NCBI GenBank assembly: GCA_025667525.1
Contig: CM046879.1
Span: 363,958,639-364,022,638, forward strand
From: Glebionis coronaria
Taxonomy: Eukaryota; Streptophyta; Magnoliopsida; Asterales; Asteraceae
Reading direction: 5' to 3'
Length of the DNA: 64,000 nucleotides
The notes below the pieces were generated by a model. The model saw only the letters and a list, made by a program, of their open reading frames with translations. It ran no database searches and was not told where the DNA came from. This document shows, in pieces, positions 22,091-32,704 of this stretch. Made by a program: the position numbers and the translations under genes. Each line of letters begins with the position of its first letter. Position 1 is the first letter of the stretch.

Positions 22091-22804
22091 ATGACGTGTT
22101 AGAGCAGGAGTGGAGGAGAGGTGTGAGTGGGGTGACGTGGAAGGCTATGGTTGGATGTTTGAAGTTTAATTGTCTGCCATCTTTAGTCCCCCCCCTTTCC
22201 ATTTTGTGTCATTTTGAGTTTCAAACAGCCAACTTCAAATCCCTTTGTTAATGAAGTTTCAAACTTCATACTTTGGCCACAAATTCTTTCCCAAAATAAT
22301 TTCAAGGGTATGTTTTGTATTTTCTTGAATCTTCAAGGGTTAAACTTGACATATCTTGATACTTAAGGGTCCTCTCTTGTATGATTGACATTGAGGAGGA
22401 CTAAAAATGACAAGTCTTCATTTTGTAGGGACCAATCTGGCCAATTCTTCAAAGTTGAGGGTCCTTTTTGTAATTTTGACAAACTTTAGCGACCAAACTT
22501 GTAATTATGAATATACAAGGGTATAAAGTGTCATTTCTTCAATGATGAAGGACCTTTCTTGTACATCTTCAATTCTTCAAGGAATTTTTCTTGGAAATTC
22601 AACACTTGGGTCCGGTTCATTGTATTGCTTCATTTCCCGTGTTCGTTTTTGATTGATTATTGTGATCTTTTGTCATTTTCTCGATATACGTACCTAAAAT
22701 ACACATGTAACAAACACAAGAATATATATGGCACTTTTTATGATATTTTCATCATTTTAAGCCCGTTTTGGACGATGAGACCATGTATAAAAGTAGTCTC
22801 ATCA
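22091..22804 (-). repeat. 5' LTR of the Athila-like element, second part
   Basis: Continues the LTR left at 18281. It shares with the end of the solo LTR the block CCCGTGTTCGTTTTTGATTG through AGTCTCATCA. Ten AGGG/AGGA motifs at 22305-22580 are spaced 30 or 31 bp. On the - strand the LTR therefore begins TGATGAGACTAC. The flank 22805-22809 should be half of the target duplication of the whole element; the other half is outside the window. Confidence 0.85.
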
Positions 22805-23640
22805 GGCATTTGCACAGTTTACTTTAGGGTGATTCAAGACTTACGTTTATTCGAGCGACAAAACTCAAAACAAGTTGCCAACGAGTGCAATATTTTATCA
22901 CAGTTTCTAAGTGTTTCTCTCCAACCAAACAATCAAAACCATAGACAAGTCTTTAAAAACTAATTACGACGACCCCATCGTAACAAATCAACTCAAGATA
23001 AAATATGGTTTATAGAACTAGGTGGTAAAATGGTTCTACAACATTATCGTAAAATCAATTTATACTTAGATTTGATCGAATGAACGAGTACACAAGTGTC
23101 ACGATTGTATCGTTCCTCCAAGAATCAAAGAGTGGAATACTCTCGTTACAAGTATTTCCCAAAAGTGGATAATACTGAAAATACTACTAAGAAGCAAAGA
23201 ATACTCGGATTAGAGTAGTAGGATTTAGAATAATATATGTCAAATGAGTAAAAGTGGCTCCAATTTATAGTGCTGGATGAGAGCAAATGTGCGCCACACT
23301 TATCCAAAAGTGAGCCGCAATTAGGATGTGGGAATGTGCGCCGCACTTTTGACAATGTGCGCCGCACTTTTGTGCGTTCCAGAATCTTCTTTCAATTGTT
23401 TGGCTAAATTGCACAATAAGGAACCTCCTTTGTATTTTCTTCACTTTGCTTCTCCATACTTCATACTTCATACCTGCATATAAAACACAATATATTAACT
23501 ATAGAAAGCTCTTATTTATAATACAAAGTGGCATTATAATAACGGGTTGAATATGTATATTTTGGTCGTTCTATAAAACCATTTGATAAGTATCTTTAAA
23601 ATGCACCTTTAAAACCATTAGTTCATAACAGAGGCAAAAG
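22805..23640 (-). repeat. Inverted LTR-like fragment carrying paired palindromes
   Basis: Reading on the - strand there is AAAGTGCGGCGCAC-type sequence, then a TATA-like CTATAAATTGG (about 23265-23275), then ~450 bp ending at the Athila-like LTR. The arrangement (palindrome pairs, a following ACATTTGCT, then a promoter-like stretch) mirrors 27067-27225 in the + LTR at 26870. I infer a fragment of a related LTR in opposite orientation. Boundaries are uncertain, the right one especially. Confidence 0.5.
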
Positions 23641-23671
23641 CCTCTCGAGTCGGCAAGTGCCGCACTCATGG

Positions 23672-24918
23672 GGGTCCCTAATCATCCATTCTTTAATTGG
23701 CTTGGAAGTGCAAATGATGCTAAAACCATTTACAACAATGATCTTAGTCTTTTACTTCCGTAACAAATTTTCGCACCTAGCATTGTGGATTTTGGAATTT
23801 TGATTGAGCTTGGTTGTGAAGCTCAAAGTAGAGAGAAGCTATCGATAGTTATGATAGAGGCTGGAGGAAATGAAGTTTTGTTTTGATCTGATGCTTGGGT
23901 CCGTGCTTTTTCTTGTAGGGAGAAGGTTTATGCAGAGCTTGTTCTTGACTTTTTCTCGACATTTAATCTTGATGAGGATGTTGATGATGAGGAGATATTG
24001 ACTAAGAAAATCATGAGTTTTAAACTTTGTGGGAAAGGACATTCTTTGATTTTGAAAAAATTTGCTAAGTACTCGGAGTTTTACACTAGAAAGGAGCGAG
24101 ATGAGGAAGGATTTGAAGTTTATTTTCAAGGAGGAGAATGTGAGCATGGGAACTTCAATGCTCATGAGTTTTAGGCATTAATTTGCCCGGATGAGTATCC
24201 TTTGAGCTTGTCTAGGAGCTCAACCACTAGGATTTCTAGTCCACTTTTTAGAGTGCTCCAAAAGATGATTGCTTACGCGGTTTGCCAACAAACCACATGA
24301 TATGATAGGGCTCAAAAGAATGATTTATGGTTGTTGAGCATGTTTGGGGACAAGAATCGTGAGAAATATGCTAATGTGGCTTGGGTGATTACAAACTGGA
24401 TTAAAAGGAAAGGTCATGGTAGTCAAGTGAGTAGTATGTTTGTGTGTGGACAATTTGTGACTAGGTTAGCCCGAAGAATGAGACTTTTAACCGATCAAGT
24501 TTTGGAAGGGATCAGCACGCCGATCATATGTGATACCATTGACAAAATCACTTTTAGAGATTTGATTGGAGCGGATGGAAGGTTGATACGAAAAGACGCG
24601 CTAGTGAGAGCACCACATGTGAGCATGTCGCGATCTCCTCGTGCAACACTCCAAGATGTTTGTGATAGGATGGGAAGGATGGAGGTTAGGCAAGACCAAC
24701 TTGGGTTTATGTTGGACCGACAATGTTATAGCATGGATAGATACGCTCTGGTTTTTGAGAGGATGGCGGAGCAATATAGCGTTCTGATGAGTGGACCTTA
24801 TGGACCACTAGGATATCACCATGAGCCATTCTACTACACCCAACAACCGCCACCTTATCCACCACACTTCTACACATCCAATGCTCCAAGGAATTATGAA
24901 ACTAAAGAGGATATGTGA
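23672..24918 (+). pseudogene. env-like (ORF2-type) protein of an Athila-like element, four stops
   Basis: One frame gives recognisable protein across the whole span, broken by four stops near 23762, 23887, 24174 and 24298; the last 195 codons (24331-24918) are open. Motifs such as AWVRAFSCREKVYAELVLDFFSTF-like sequence (about 23896-23967), LWLLSMFGD, NVAWVITNWIKRK and VCGQFVTRLAR fit the conserved pattern of the Athila downstream ORF (variously called env-like or ORF2). The C terminus is Pro/Tyr-rich (YTQQPPPYPPHF). I see no convincing membrane segment. The stops read TAA, TGA, TAG and TGA, all reachable from CAA, CGA or CAG by C-to-T change. Confidence 0.7.
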
Positions 24919-26869
24919 TGCCTCTTGTGTTTGTGACTTGTGTGCTAGTCACAATTTGAAATAATTTCAAAACAATTTATTTGGTTGTATAATATGCCTA
25001 TGTTGGCACGTAGGACAAAACTAATACTTTGTGTGTGGATTTTTAATCTTTTATTTGGTATGTCAGATATGTTTGCGTATATATTTTTTGTTAAATTGTA
25101 GAAAATAAGCGAGTCAAGGAACAATAAGGCGAAGATTGAAAATTTCGGCTACGTTTGCGACTCGGAATAAAAGGGGAGTATTATTCTTATTTTCCTCTAT
25201 TATTACATTTTCCTTATGTTTAGCATTAATAAGTATGGGGGTGATAAGCGGAAAATAAGACCGTTTTAAGTTGAAATTTTTTTCTACTTTCTGTGACAAA
25301 AAAGTACGCCGCACATTTTGGATTATGCGCCGCATGTCATCTAGTAAATGAATCCTGTTATTCACGTTTGTCGCGATTAGTGAAATAAAACATATAAAAA
25401 ACCTTGCTTAATCTCATATGCTATTTTAGTTATCGAAGTCAAACATAAACCATTCTTAAAGCTTTTGATATAACATGATCTTTCGTCGGATTTTTGTTAT
25501 GTTAATTAGATGTTGCGTGTGCGACTAGTAATCGGCATGTTGTCTTACCTTGTTTATGTTCTCATATCCACCATTGCTATTTATCTTTCATATGTTTGTG
25601 ACCTTAACCAAACGAACCTTTAAAACCATTTGATAAGTATATCTCTAGAACTTGTTATATCTTTAAAACTTGATGCGTTCCCTTTGTGTGTACACAAGTT
25701 TTAAATTTATACAAAGATTACCGAATAAGCTAAGAACACACGGGAAAGTATGAACCTTTCGTTTGTACCTAACTTGTTGTGGTAAGCCAAGTTCGTTCAC
25801 TGGGATTTGGGTGTTTCCGGTTGTAAAAGATCTTTGTAACAATTTAACGTAAGTGGTAAAAATGGTTGTCACTCCCACAATTACCATGTAAGTAACAATA
25901 AGCAATAAAGTAAACAATAACAAGTAAGATGGTGATAAAGCTAATAAGATGAGATAACAATATTATTAAAGACAACACTTACTTGGATTAGTTCATAAAA
26001 TTTTTCTACTTTCTGTGACAAAAAGTACGCCGCACATTTTGGATTGTGCGCCGCACTTTCAAGCGGATTTTTGAAACTTTTGTGTTATGTACTTATATAT
26101 AAAAAGGCTATTTCGACTCGGAATTGATAACGTTACTTACACAATATCTTATTCACAATAGTGAGGATCTTTAGCCTATAATTCGTAAGCATTCTTACGC
26201 TTTAAGTCAAATTTGTGAGTATGCCGATGATTAGTTTAAATTCTAGTACTTGTGCTTGGTAATCTTTACGAGACCAAAGTGGGATCATACTTGTATAATA
26301 AAAAAGTATTTTAAATGATAAGGAGGAAAAAGAAAAGAAAAAATATTGAATGTTTTTGCCGATGTTTTAAGACGATAATATATTGTAAAAAACCATGTTG
26401 TGAGATGATAGTATATCGTAAGTATAGAGGAAGACATATTACCCCAAATGAAAAAAATGAAAAAAGAAAAAGAATAAAAGGCAAAGAGAGAGCCTACAAG
26501 TATGAAGTACCAATGTGTAGAAACAATAAACATGGTGGAAAATGATATGTTATTTACTCTTTTTAACATGCGGTGGTAATAATTTTATTGAAAAATACCG
26601 CTTTTGATATTTTACTTGGTGCTTACACCAAATTGGTTTAGCTTAGTTCCTTGTACAAGCTTATGGTAATTTACTTTTCATGACCGTGCTTTTTGAGCGA
26701 TAATTAACCATATAAAGAGAGTGTGTGAAATCAAAATATCTACTTCGTGAGGTGTTTTGTGGTGTTATCTTTGCTTTCAATTATTGGCCTTATCAATTCT
26801 TTCGACACCTATTAAAAATATATTTTTACCTTACTTGAGGACAAGCAAGAAGTTACGTATAGGGGAATT
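24919..26869 (+). other. 3' non-coding region of the Athila-like element
   Basis: No gene. Two copies of a ~66-bp block, each with one palindrome pair, lie at about 25270-25335 and 25993-26057. Bases 25336-25655 repeat 27870-28195 of the LTR at about 88% by eye, suggesting an internal duplication of LTR sequence. The end, TTGAGGACAAGCAAGAAG then AGGGGAATT (26836-26868), is the standard Ty3 polypurine region just before the LTR. Confidence 0.65.
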
Positions 26870-28368
26870 TGATAACACCTCATTTATACATGTTTGTAAT
26901 GATGCATTTTTCCTTGTTTGCTATGTAAATAAATAACTTATGTGTTGAAATGTTACTAATAATGTGTATTGTTTGATTGTAATGAAGGAATAAACATATG
27001 AAACACAGATGTAAAGAAATAGGAAGAAAAGGACTACAAAATAAATTGTGCTGAAAAAGAGCCAAAGTGCGGCGCACAAAAAGAAACGTGCGGCGCACAT
27101 TCAATAAACTACAATTTTGGAGAACTACCAAAAGTACGGTGCACAACATGAAAAGTCCAGCGCACATTTACAAAAGGGAAGTGCGGCGCACAATTGACAA
27201 AGTGTGGCACACATTTTGCTGTAGTTACATGTATTTAGTGCCATTATGCATGGCAATTATTAAGACACCTCTTGGCTTTCTCCGGGTTTTACTAGTTACA
27301 AATATTGGGTTATAATCAACCCTAGCGCAGGCTAGAGAGATATATTCCATACTCCATGGTTCTTTGTTACAAGGTTTTGATATAAATCAAGGATTCTTTC
27401 AATCCTTGACCATTGTTATTAGAAAAAGGGTGAATCTTAGTGGTTCATATCATTGTTGATGTAACAAGAGAGTAGTAACTTGCTGTTGATTGTGATAAGT
27501 TGGAATAAAAGCTTATAAACATTTTGGAGCAAGTATCGATTTGAAACTTTTGTTAGTATAAATCTCATTTCTATTATGTTATTCATTTTTTTATTTCCAT
27601 ATTGTTAAAATGATTACTTTTACTATTATGATAGAGTAATGTGATGTGCAAATGGTTGAGGACTAACATCCTTATGATTAGATAGATTTATATACTTTGT
27701 GAGGGCAAAGTGCGGCACACAATTAGTTTTGTGTGGCGTACTTTCCTCCTTGGTTCGTGAAAATTAGTATGATTTAGATGCTTTTATACCATATGTTATT
27801 AATGTAAGATCATTGTTATATGTTGGATTTATTAATGATCATGACTGGTACTCATGTGAATTGATGAATTTCATGTCATCTAGTAAATGAATCTTGTTAT
27901 TCACTTTTGTCGCGATTAGTGGAATAAAACATATAACAACCCTTGCATAATCTCTTATGATATTTTAGTTATCGATGTCAAACATAAACCATTCTTAATG
28001 CTTTTGATATGACATGATCTTTAGTCAGATTTTTGTTATGTTAATTAGATGTTGCGTGTGCGACTAGTAATCGACATGTTGTCTTACCTTGTTTATGTGA
28101 TCATATTCACCATTTCTATCTATCTTTCATATGTTTGTGACCTTAACCAAACGCACCTTTAAAACCATTTGATAACTATATCTTTAGAACTTGTGACACT
28201 CTAGAGGTAATTGTTTTATATTCTTTAGCATCAATCCCGTGGAACGAACTAGACCTTACCATTAAACTATGCTATACATGATAGGGTATACTTTCCCGTG
28301 TTTGTATTTATAGTCATTTGTGTGTGGTAATATCTTGAAAATTTTTAAGACTTACGAAACGAACATCA
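26870..28368 (+). repeat. 3' LTR of the Athila-like element with the palindrome pairs
   Basis: Starts TGATAACACC after the polypurine tract and probably ends at CGAACATCA (28368), 1499 bp; the right edge is judged from the TG...CA rule only. It carries four of the eight 21-bp palindrome pairs (27067, 27134, 27181, 27710). The first three are 200-340 bp into the LTR, where U3 regulatory sequence is expected. Following bases GACAC may be the target duplication. Confidence 0.65.
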
Positions 28369-30774
28369 GACACATGTCCATCTTCATCAACCCATCACTA
28401 TGATCGATTGAGACCATTTCAGAAGACGAGTTCAACATCAAATGGGATCAGGAGGCCAAGACGAAGATGATGATGCTCACCAATTGGGTTGCCGTGAGCT
28501 ATATTGAAAACACCCAAATTACCTTCAACCATATAAACCCTAATCCTACATGGAGCTTTGTTATTGGACGAATTTACTGTCACCAACTGACATCTTGTCA
28601 GTTTATCTTTTCCCACATCAACAATATGTTTTCTCAACTGCCTACAAATACCTTAATCTCTCCTTATGTTACACACAATATAATCTTCGCTTTAAAATTT
28701 AGCAATTGTTCTCTCATTTCTAGTTAGCTTAAATCCTAAGCTAGCTTAGTTTCATGTATTCATTTACACTCATTTGTAATCATCTTTTTCACAATTAATA
28801 AAACTTCCATTAAAACACTATTCATCCATCATCTTCCTTTGATTTCTGTTACTGTTTCTGCTTAACTGTTGATATTGCTGACGTTTTCTGTTCATAAGCT
28901 TGAACATAAGCTTGTGAAACTAGTTTGATCGCGTTTGATTCAAGTTTTGGTGTAGATTAAGTTTTGGCGGGAAATACTGTTATTTGAACAGCATCACAAT
29001 GATCCGTTGATTGAGCGTGTGGATGTTGTTGATAGGGGGTAGTGAACGATTGTGATTGTGTTTGAGCTTATCCTCACCAAAGGCCTGGCTTGGATGTACG
29101 TCTAGGCTTCATTTTACATTTTTTTTTTGTAAAGTTTAGGTGTTAGGATTGCTTGTTGAACTGCTAGTTACCTTAGTTGCCTGCTTATTGCTTTAATTTG
29201 TTAGATTTGAACTGTTTAGATCATCTGAGCATCATAATCTCTTCAACTTTTGCTATATCTTCTTTAGTTTTAGATATTTCTTCTAATCTGTACATAAAAG
29301 GGTGTTTGGATCATCCTTATTTGAGTGTTTAGTTGTAGCTGTGGTTTTACTCTGTACTACATCTTAGTTGTGGTCCTATTAGTAGCTCATTTTAGTCAAA
29401 TAACTAGCAAAAACAAAAGTCAACCCGGATCATAGGAGTAAATTCCAATGGTTTAATATGAGAAGTAAAAGTCTCAATCAGTCAAGTTCATTTGATCATA
29501 ACTTCTTCATTTTTGAGCTTTAGACTTAAAGGATTGAAGGTTTAGACTCCTTGAAGTACTGGCTTAGAGTTTCTACTTAAATTTTTTCACTAGAACGTAT
29601 TAGATAAGCATCAACTTAGCTCCAATGTAGGTTGTTTATATTGATCTAGCAAGTAGCTTATCTCAAAATTGAATCTGCTTATATAGTGCTTATTAGGTCT
29701 AGGATCTTCAGTAAAATCTGATTAATATTGATAGTGATAATAATAAGTCATCAAATAAGTTTTGGGAAAAAGTCAAATCTGGTCAAACAGCTTATTAATA
29801 AGCAGTTCTTGATTTTCTAGTCTTAAGTGCTTATTCAGTTGATGATTTTCAAATCCATTTGATATTCCACTTATTTTCTCAGCTTAAGATTACTCTTGCA
29901 AAAATTGAGCTTATAAGATTCATTAAATAATCCAGAATCTAATTTTTAGGTTATTGAGAAATTCATTTGGGAGTTTTAGCTTATATCTTAAGCTAAAATT
30001 AGGTTTGGCTAGCTTATTTTGGATTTAAAATCTTTTTCCGTTGGAATTTTGAAACTTGGTTCAGAAATAAGCTCTAAGTAAGCCAAAACGTAATAAGCCT
30101 ATTTTTCTCATTTGTTCTAGTTTAATTATGCACTTTATTCCTTCATAAATCTGTTTGTTTCATTACTGGCCCATTTAGTTAATTGCACAGTCGTCCTCCA
30201 TCTTTCCATTTCAATTTGAACTGGCCCGAAGGATAACTGAGCTAGGTTTATCAATTGGGCCAGTACTGGCTTGGGGTATTTCTTTTGGGTTACGAATTAA
30301 GTTGGGTTGTGCAAGTTTCAAAACCGGTTTTAATTTTCATTTCATTTTTCAAATTTCAATTTTCAATTTTTAATAAATAAAAATAGATTTTAAATTAAAA
30401 AATAGTTAAAAATTCTAAAAAAATATAAAAATCATTTTTCAACTTTTGGCATTTTTACATTTTCATTTTAACGAATTTTAAATTTTGCATTTATCTTAGT
30501 ATCATTTACATTTGATTTCGTGCTTTAAATACTAGTACCTTGTGTTGTATTTGTGGTACGTGCACTTGGTTTTAGTTTAGTACGTATACGTAGTTGACAC
30601 TATTTTTACTCTTTTTATGTGCTGTGTGAATTAGACATAAATACCAAATATCCTTTATTAAACCAAAAACGATAAATCTTTACGTGAAAATTGGAAATTC
30701 ATATTCGAGTCGATTCGAGGAAAAACGATTATTCTAAAAAACGAATATTAACTATATATCTAGCCAGTTATATA
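28369..30774 (+). other. 2.4 kb without recognisable genes
   Basis: An 86-codon ORF at 28467-28727 on + (72 codons on - in the same place) has no recognisable motif. An AATAAA lies near 28797. The rest is AT-rich with many AGCTTA/TAAGC words and no detectable LTR edges or primer site. It may hold the leader or LTR of the gag pseudogene that follows. Confidence 0.4.
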
Positions 30775-31555
30775 AATTCCAAGGAAATGAAGATGCTAGT
30801 GGTATTACTCATTGGATTGAGAGAACTAAGACCATTTTCTCCTAAAATGGTTGTACCGAGGATCGTAAAGTAAAGCTTGATGTTAGTACCTTAACTACTG
30901 AAGCATTGTCGTGGTGGAATTACTATACTCAACTTGTTGGTACAGAAGAAGCCTGTAAGATGAAGTGGTTGGATTTTAAGTGCCTCTTAATAACACGATG
31001 TTATCCTTCAATAGAAATCGAGAAAGTGAAAAAGGAATTTTGCTGTCTAGTAACACAAGGAAATGATCTCAAAGCCTATTTGGGAAAATTTCAAGAGTTA
31101 GCAGAATTATGTCCTATCACTAATTTGTAAAGGATGATGAAAGCTTTTATGAAAGGATTTCCTCAAGGATTCAAGAGAATGATTATTATTTCTAAAGACC
31201 ACAGTTTAGAAGAATCCATTAAAATTTCCCAGAAATTGATGGAACATGTAATCATTCACAATCCTGTGCCACAATCAAATACCCCTAAACGTAAATTTTG
31301 CAAAGAATAAGATTCTGTTGAAACCAAACCTAATCCCTTAAATTATTCCAATGATCGCTATTTCCCTTACCTATATTACCCAAAACACAACTTAGTTAAC
31401 CATCCTAACACGATAAGATACAATAATTATGCTAGACATCTTCCCCAATGTACGAAGTGTCTACTGCATCACACTAGAATCTGCACAACAAGGTGTCAGA
31501 ATTGCTTTAAGATAGGTCATCAGACACGATACTGTTGGAGCAAGACGAATTTTTA
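30775..31555 (+). pseudogene. gag of a Ty3 (chromovirus-type) element, with stops
   Basis: The frame shows FQGNEDASGITHWIE, then LSWWNYYTQLVG, QGNDLKAYLGKFQELAELCP and FMKGFPQGF, which are the capsid landmarks of Ty3 chromovirus gag. Near the end come a first Cys/His group (CTKC...H...C) and a regular zinc knuckle CQNCFKIGHQTRYC (C-x2-C-x4-H-x4-C) at about 31490-31530. Stops at about 30809, 31126 and 31307 break the frame. No protease or RT follows, so pol has been lost. Confidence 0.8.
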
Positions 31556-32654
31556 GATTTTATAGATTTTTCCTAGGATTTTTTTATTTTGTAAATAAAT
31601 ATGTGTGATAAACATACATGAGTATTATCAATAAAATCTATAAGTTGTTGATTTCATCTCTTACGTGATATTATTTTACTATCTGGTAGAATAACTTATT
31701 TGTATGTAGTTAGGATTATATGTATTTGACAATTTTGACTAAATATTAAACTTAGGTCTTAACGGAATTTTGAAATTTGAATTACAAAATGTTTAACCTA
31801 AATTTTTTTATGAAAAATAGGTAAGAACAAGTAATGAGAAACTTATTTAAAATTTTCTTATGATATGACATGACACCAACTGGATCATTGTCAATTGTAT
31901 TTCATAAAAGATGTGGAAACTTTAACAAGGTTATACCCAAAATAATCTGTTGACATAAAGTGCCAATATTTATTGAATACATTAAGAAGAATATTACCCT
32001 TTATACCAATAGGTTAAAGTTAGAGAAATATTTAGATATTAGAATTTCTTACTCCATGTATGCATTATATTATATGTAATTACACTTATCCTATAAAGGT
32101 ATTGTAAAAATAGAGCTTCATAGCACAATAACTAATGAATATTAGCTACTTACTGGATTAAAATGCTGATTGTGAAAAATCTTTACCAAGAATGATCACA
32201 ATTCTTTTCTCAAGAGGAACGAGAAACTGCACCATATTAAACAGTATTGAATTTGGTAAGACATTTTCCCTATAATCAAAATTGATTTTGAAAGATGCGA
32301 TAATCGATTCAAGATTTTGAATTGAGCTGTGACGTATTGACTTGAGTTTTACCCAAGAAACTCATAAATAATCACATTTCTCTCCGTATTTTTAGAATTC
32401 AAGGCGAATTTATCCGATTAAATGGTACAATTGAAATTTATTTTTGTAATCTTTATAGATCAGATTGCAATCTTAATGGTTAATATATAAAATAACGCTT
32501 CATAGATGTTCATTTTCATGATAACTATAGTAGAAGAAATTGATTAAAGAGGAAACAACAACAGTAAAAGTTGTATTCATTGATATATGAATAAGATGAT
32601 AGAAGGAATTTTAGAACGCGAGAACTATACTTACCTTTGATACACTATGTTATG
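31556..32654 (+). other. 1.1 kb of AT-rich sequence without genes
   Basis: An AATAAAATCT near 31630 could be a polyadenylation signal. No ORF, tandem repeat or LTR edge is clear. By position this is where pol of the + strand chromovirus should be, so a large deletion is likely. Confidence 0.4.
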
Positions 32655-32704
32655 GTTATAATCTCGGGACGAGATTTCTTTAAGGGAAAGAGGCTATGAC
32701 AACC
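32655..32704 (+). other. Polypurine tract and first bases of the 3' LTR of the + strand chromovirus
   Basis: The run CTCGGGACGAGATTTCTTTA then AGGGAAAGAGGC (32662-32694) is the conserved end of Tekay/Del-type elements, and TATGACAACC (32695-32704) is one base from the usual LTR start TGTGACAACC. The next base begins the LTR of the - strand chromovirus, so this older element was hit ten bases into its LTR. CAACC (32700-32704) should be the target duplication. Confidence 0.7.

Noticed and set aside
24331..24918. A stand-alone host gene of 195 codons
   Set aside because: The same frame continues upstream through stops with Athila ORF2-like sequence, so it is the open end of a pseudogene.
26315..26545. 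Lys/Arg-rich ORF of 76 codons
   Set aside because: A-rich low-complexity sequence within a 3' non-coding region; no counterpart elsewhere in the window.
27067..27315. Peptide repeats with VRRTF in several short ORFs
   Set aside because: They are the GTGCGGCGCAC palindromes read as codons; they occur in different frames and strands, so the signal is in DNA, not protein.
28419..28727. Two opposed ORFs that could be a small host gene
   Set aside because: No motif, no codon signal, and each is the shadow of the other; it lies between retrotransposon remains.
30691..30873. ORF of 60 codons before the gag pseudogene
   Set aside because: It overlaps gag in another frame; the gag frame gives recognisable capsid motifs there.
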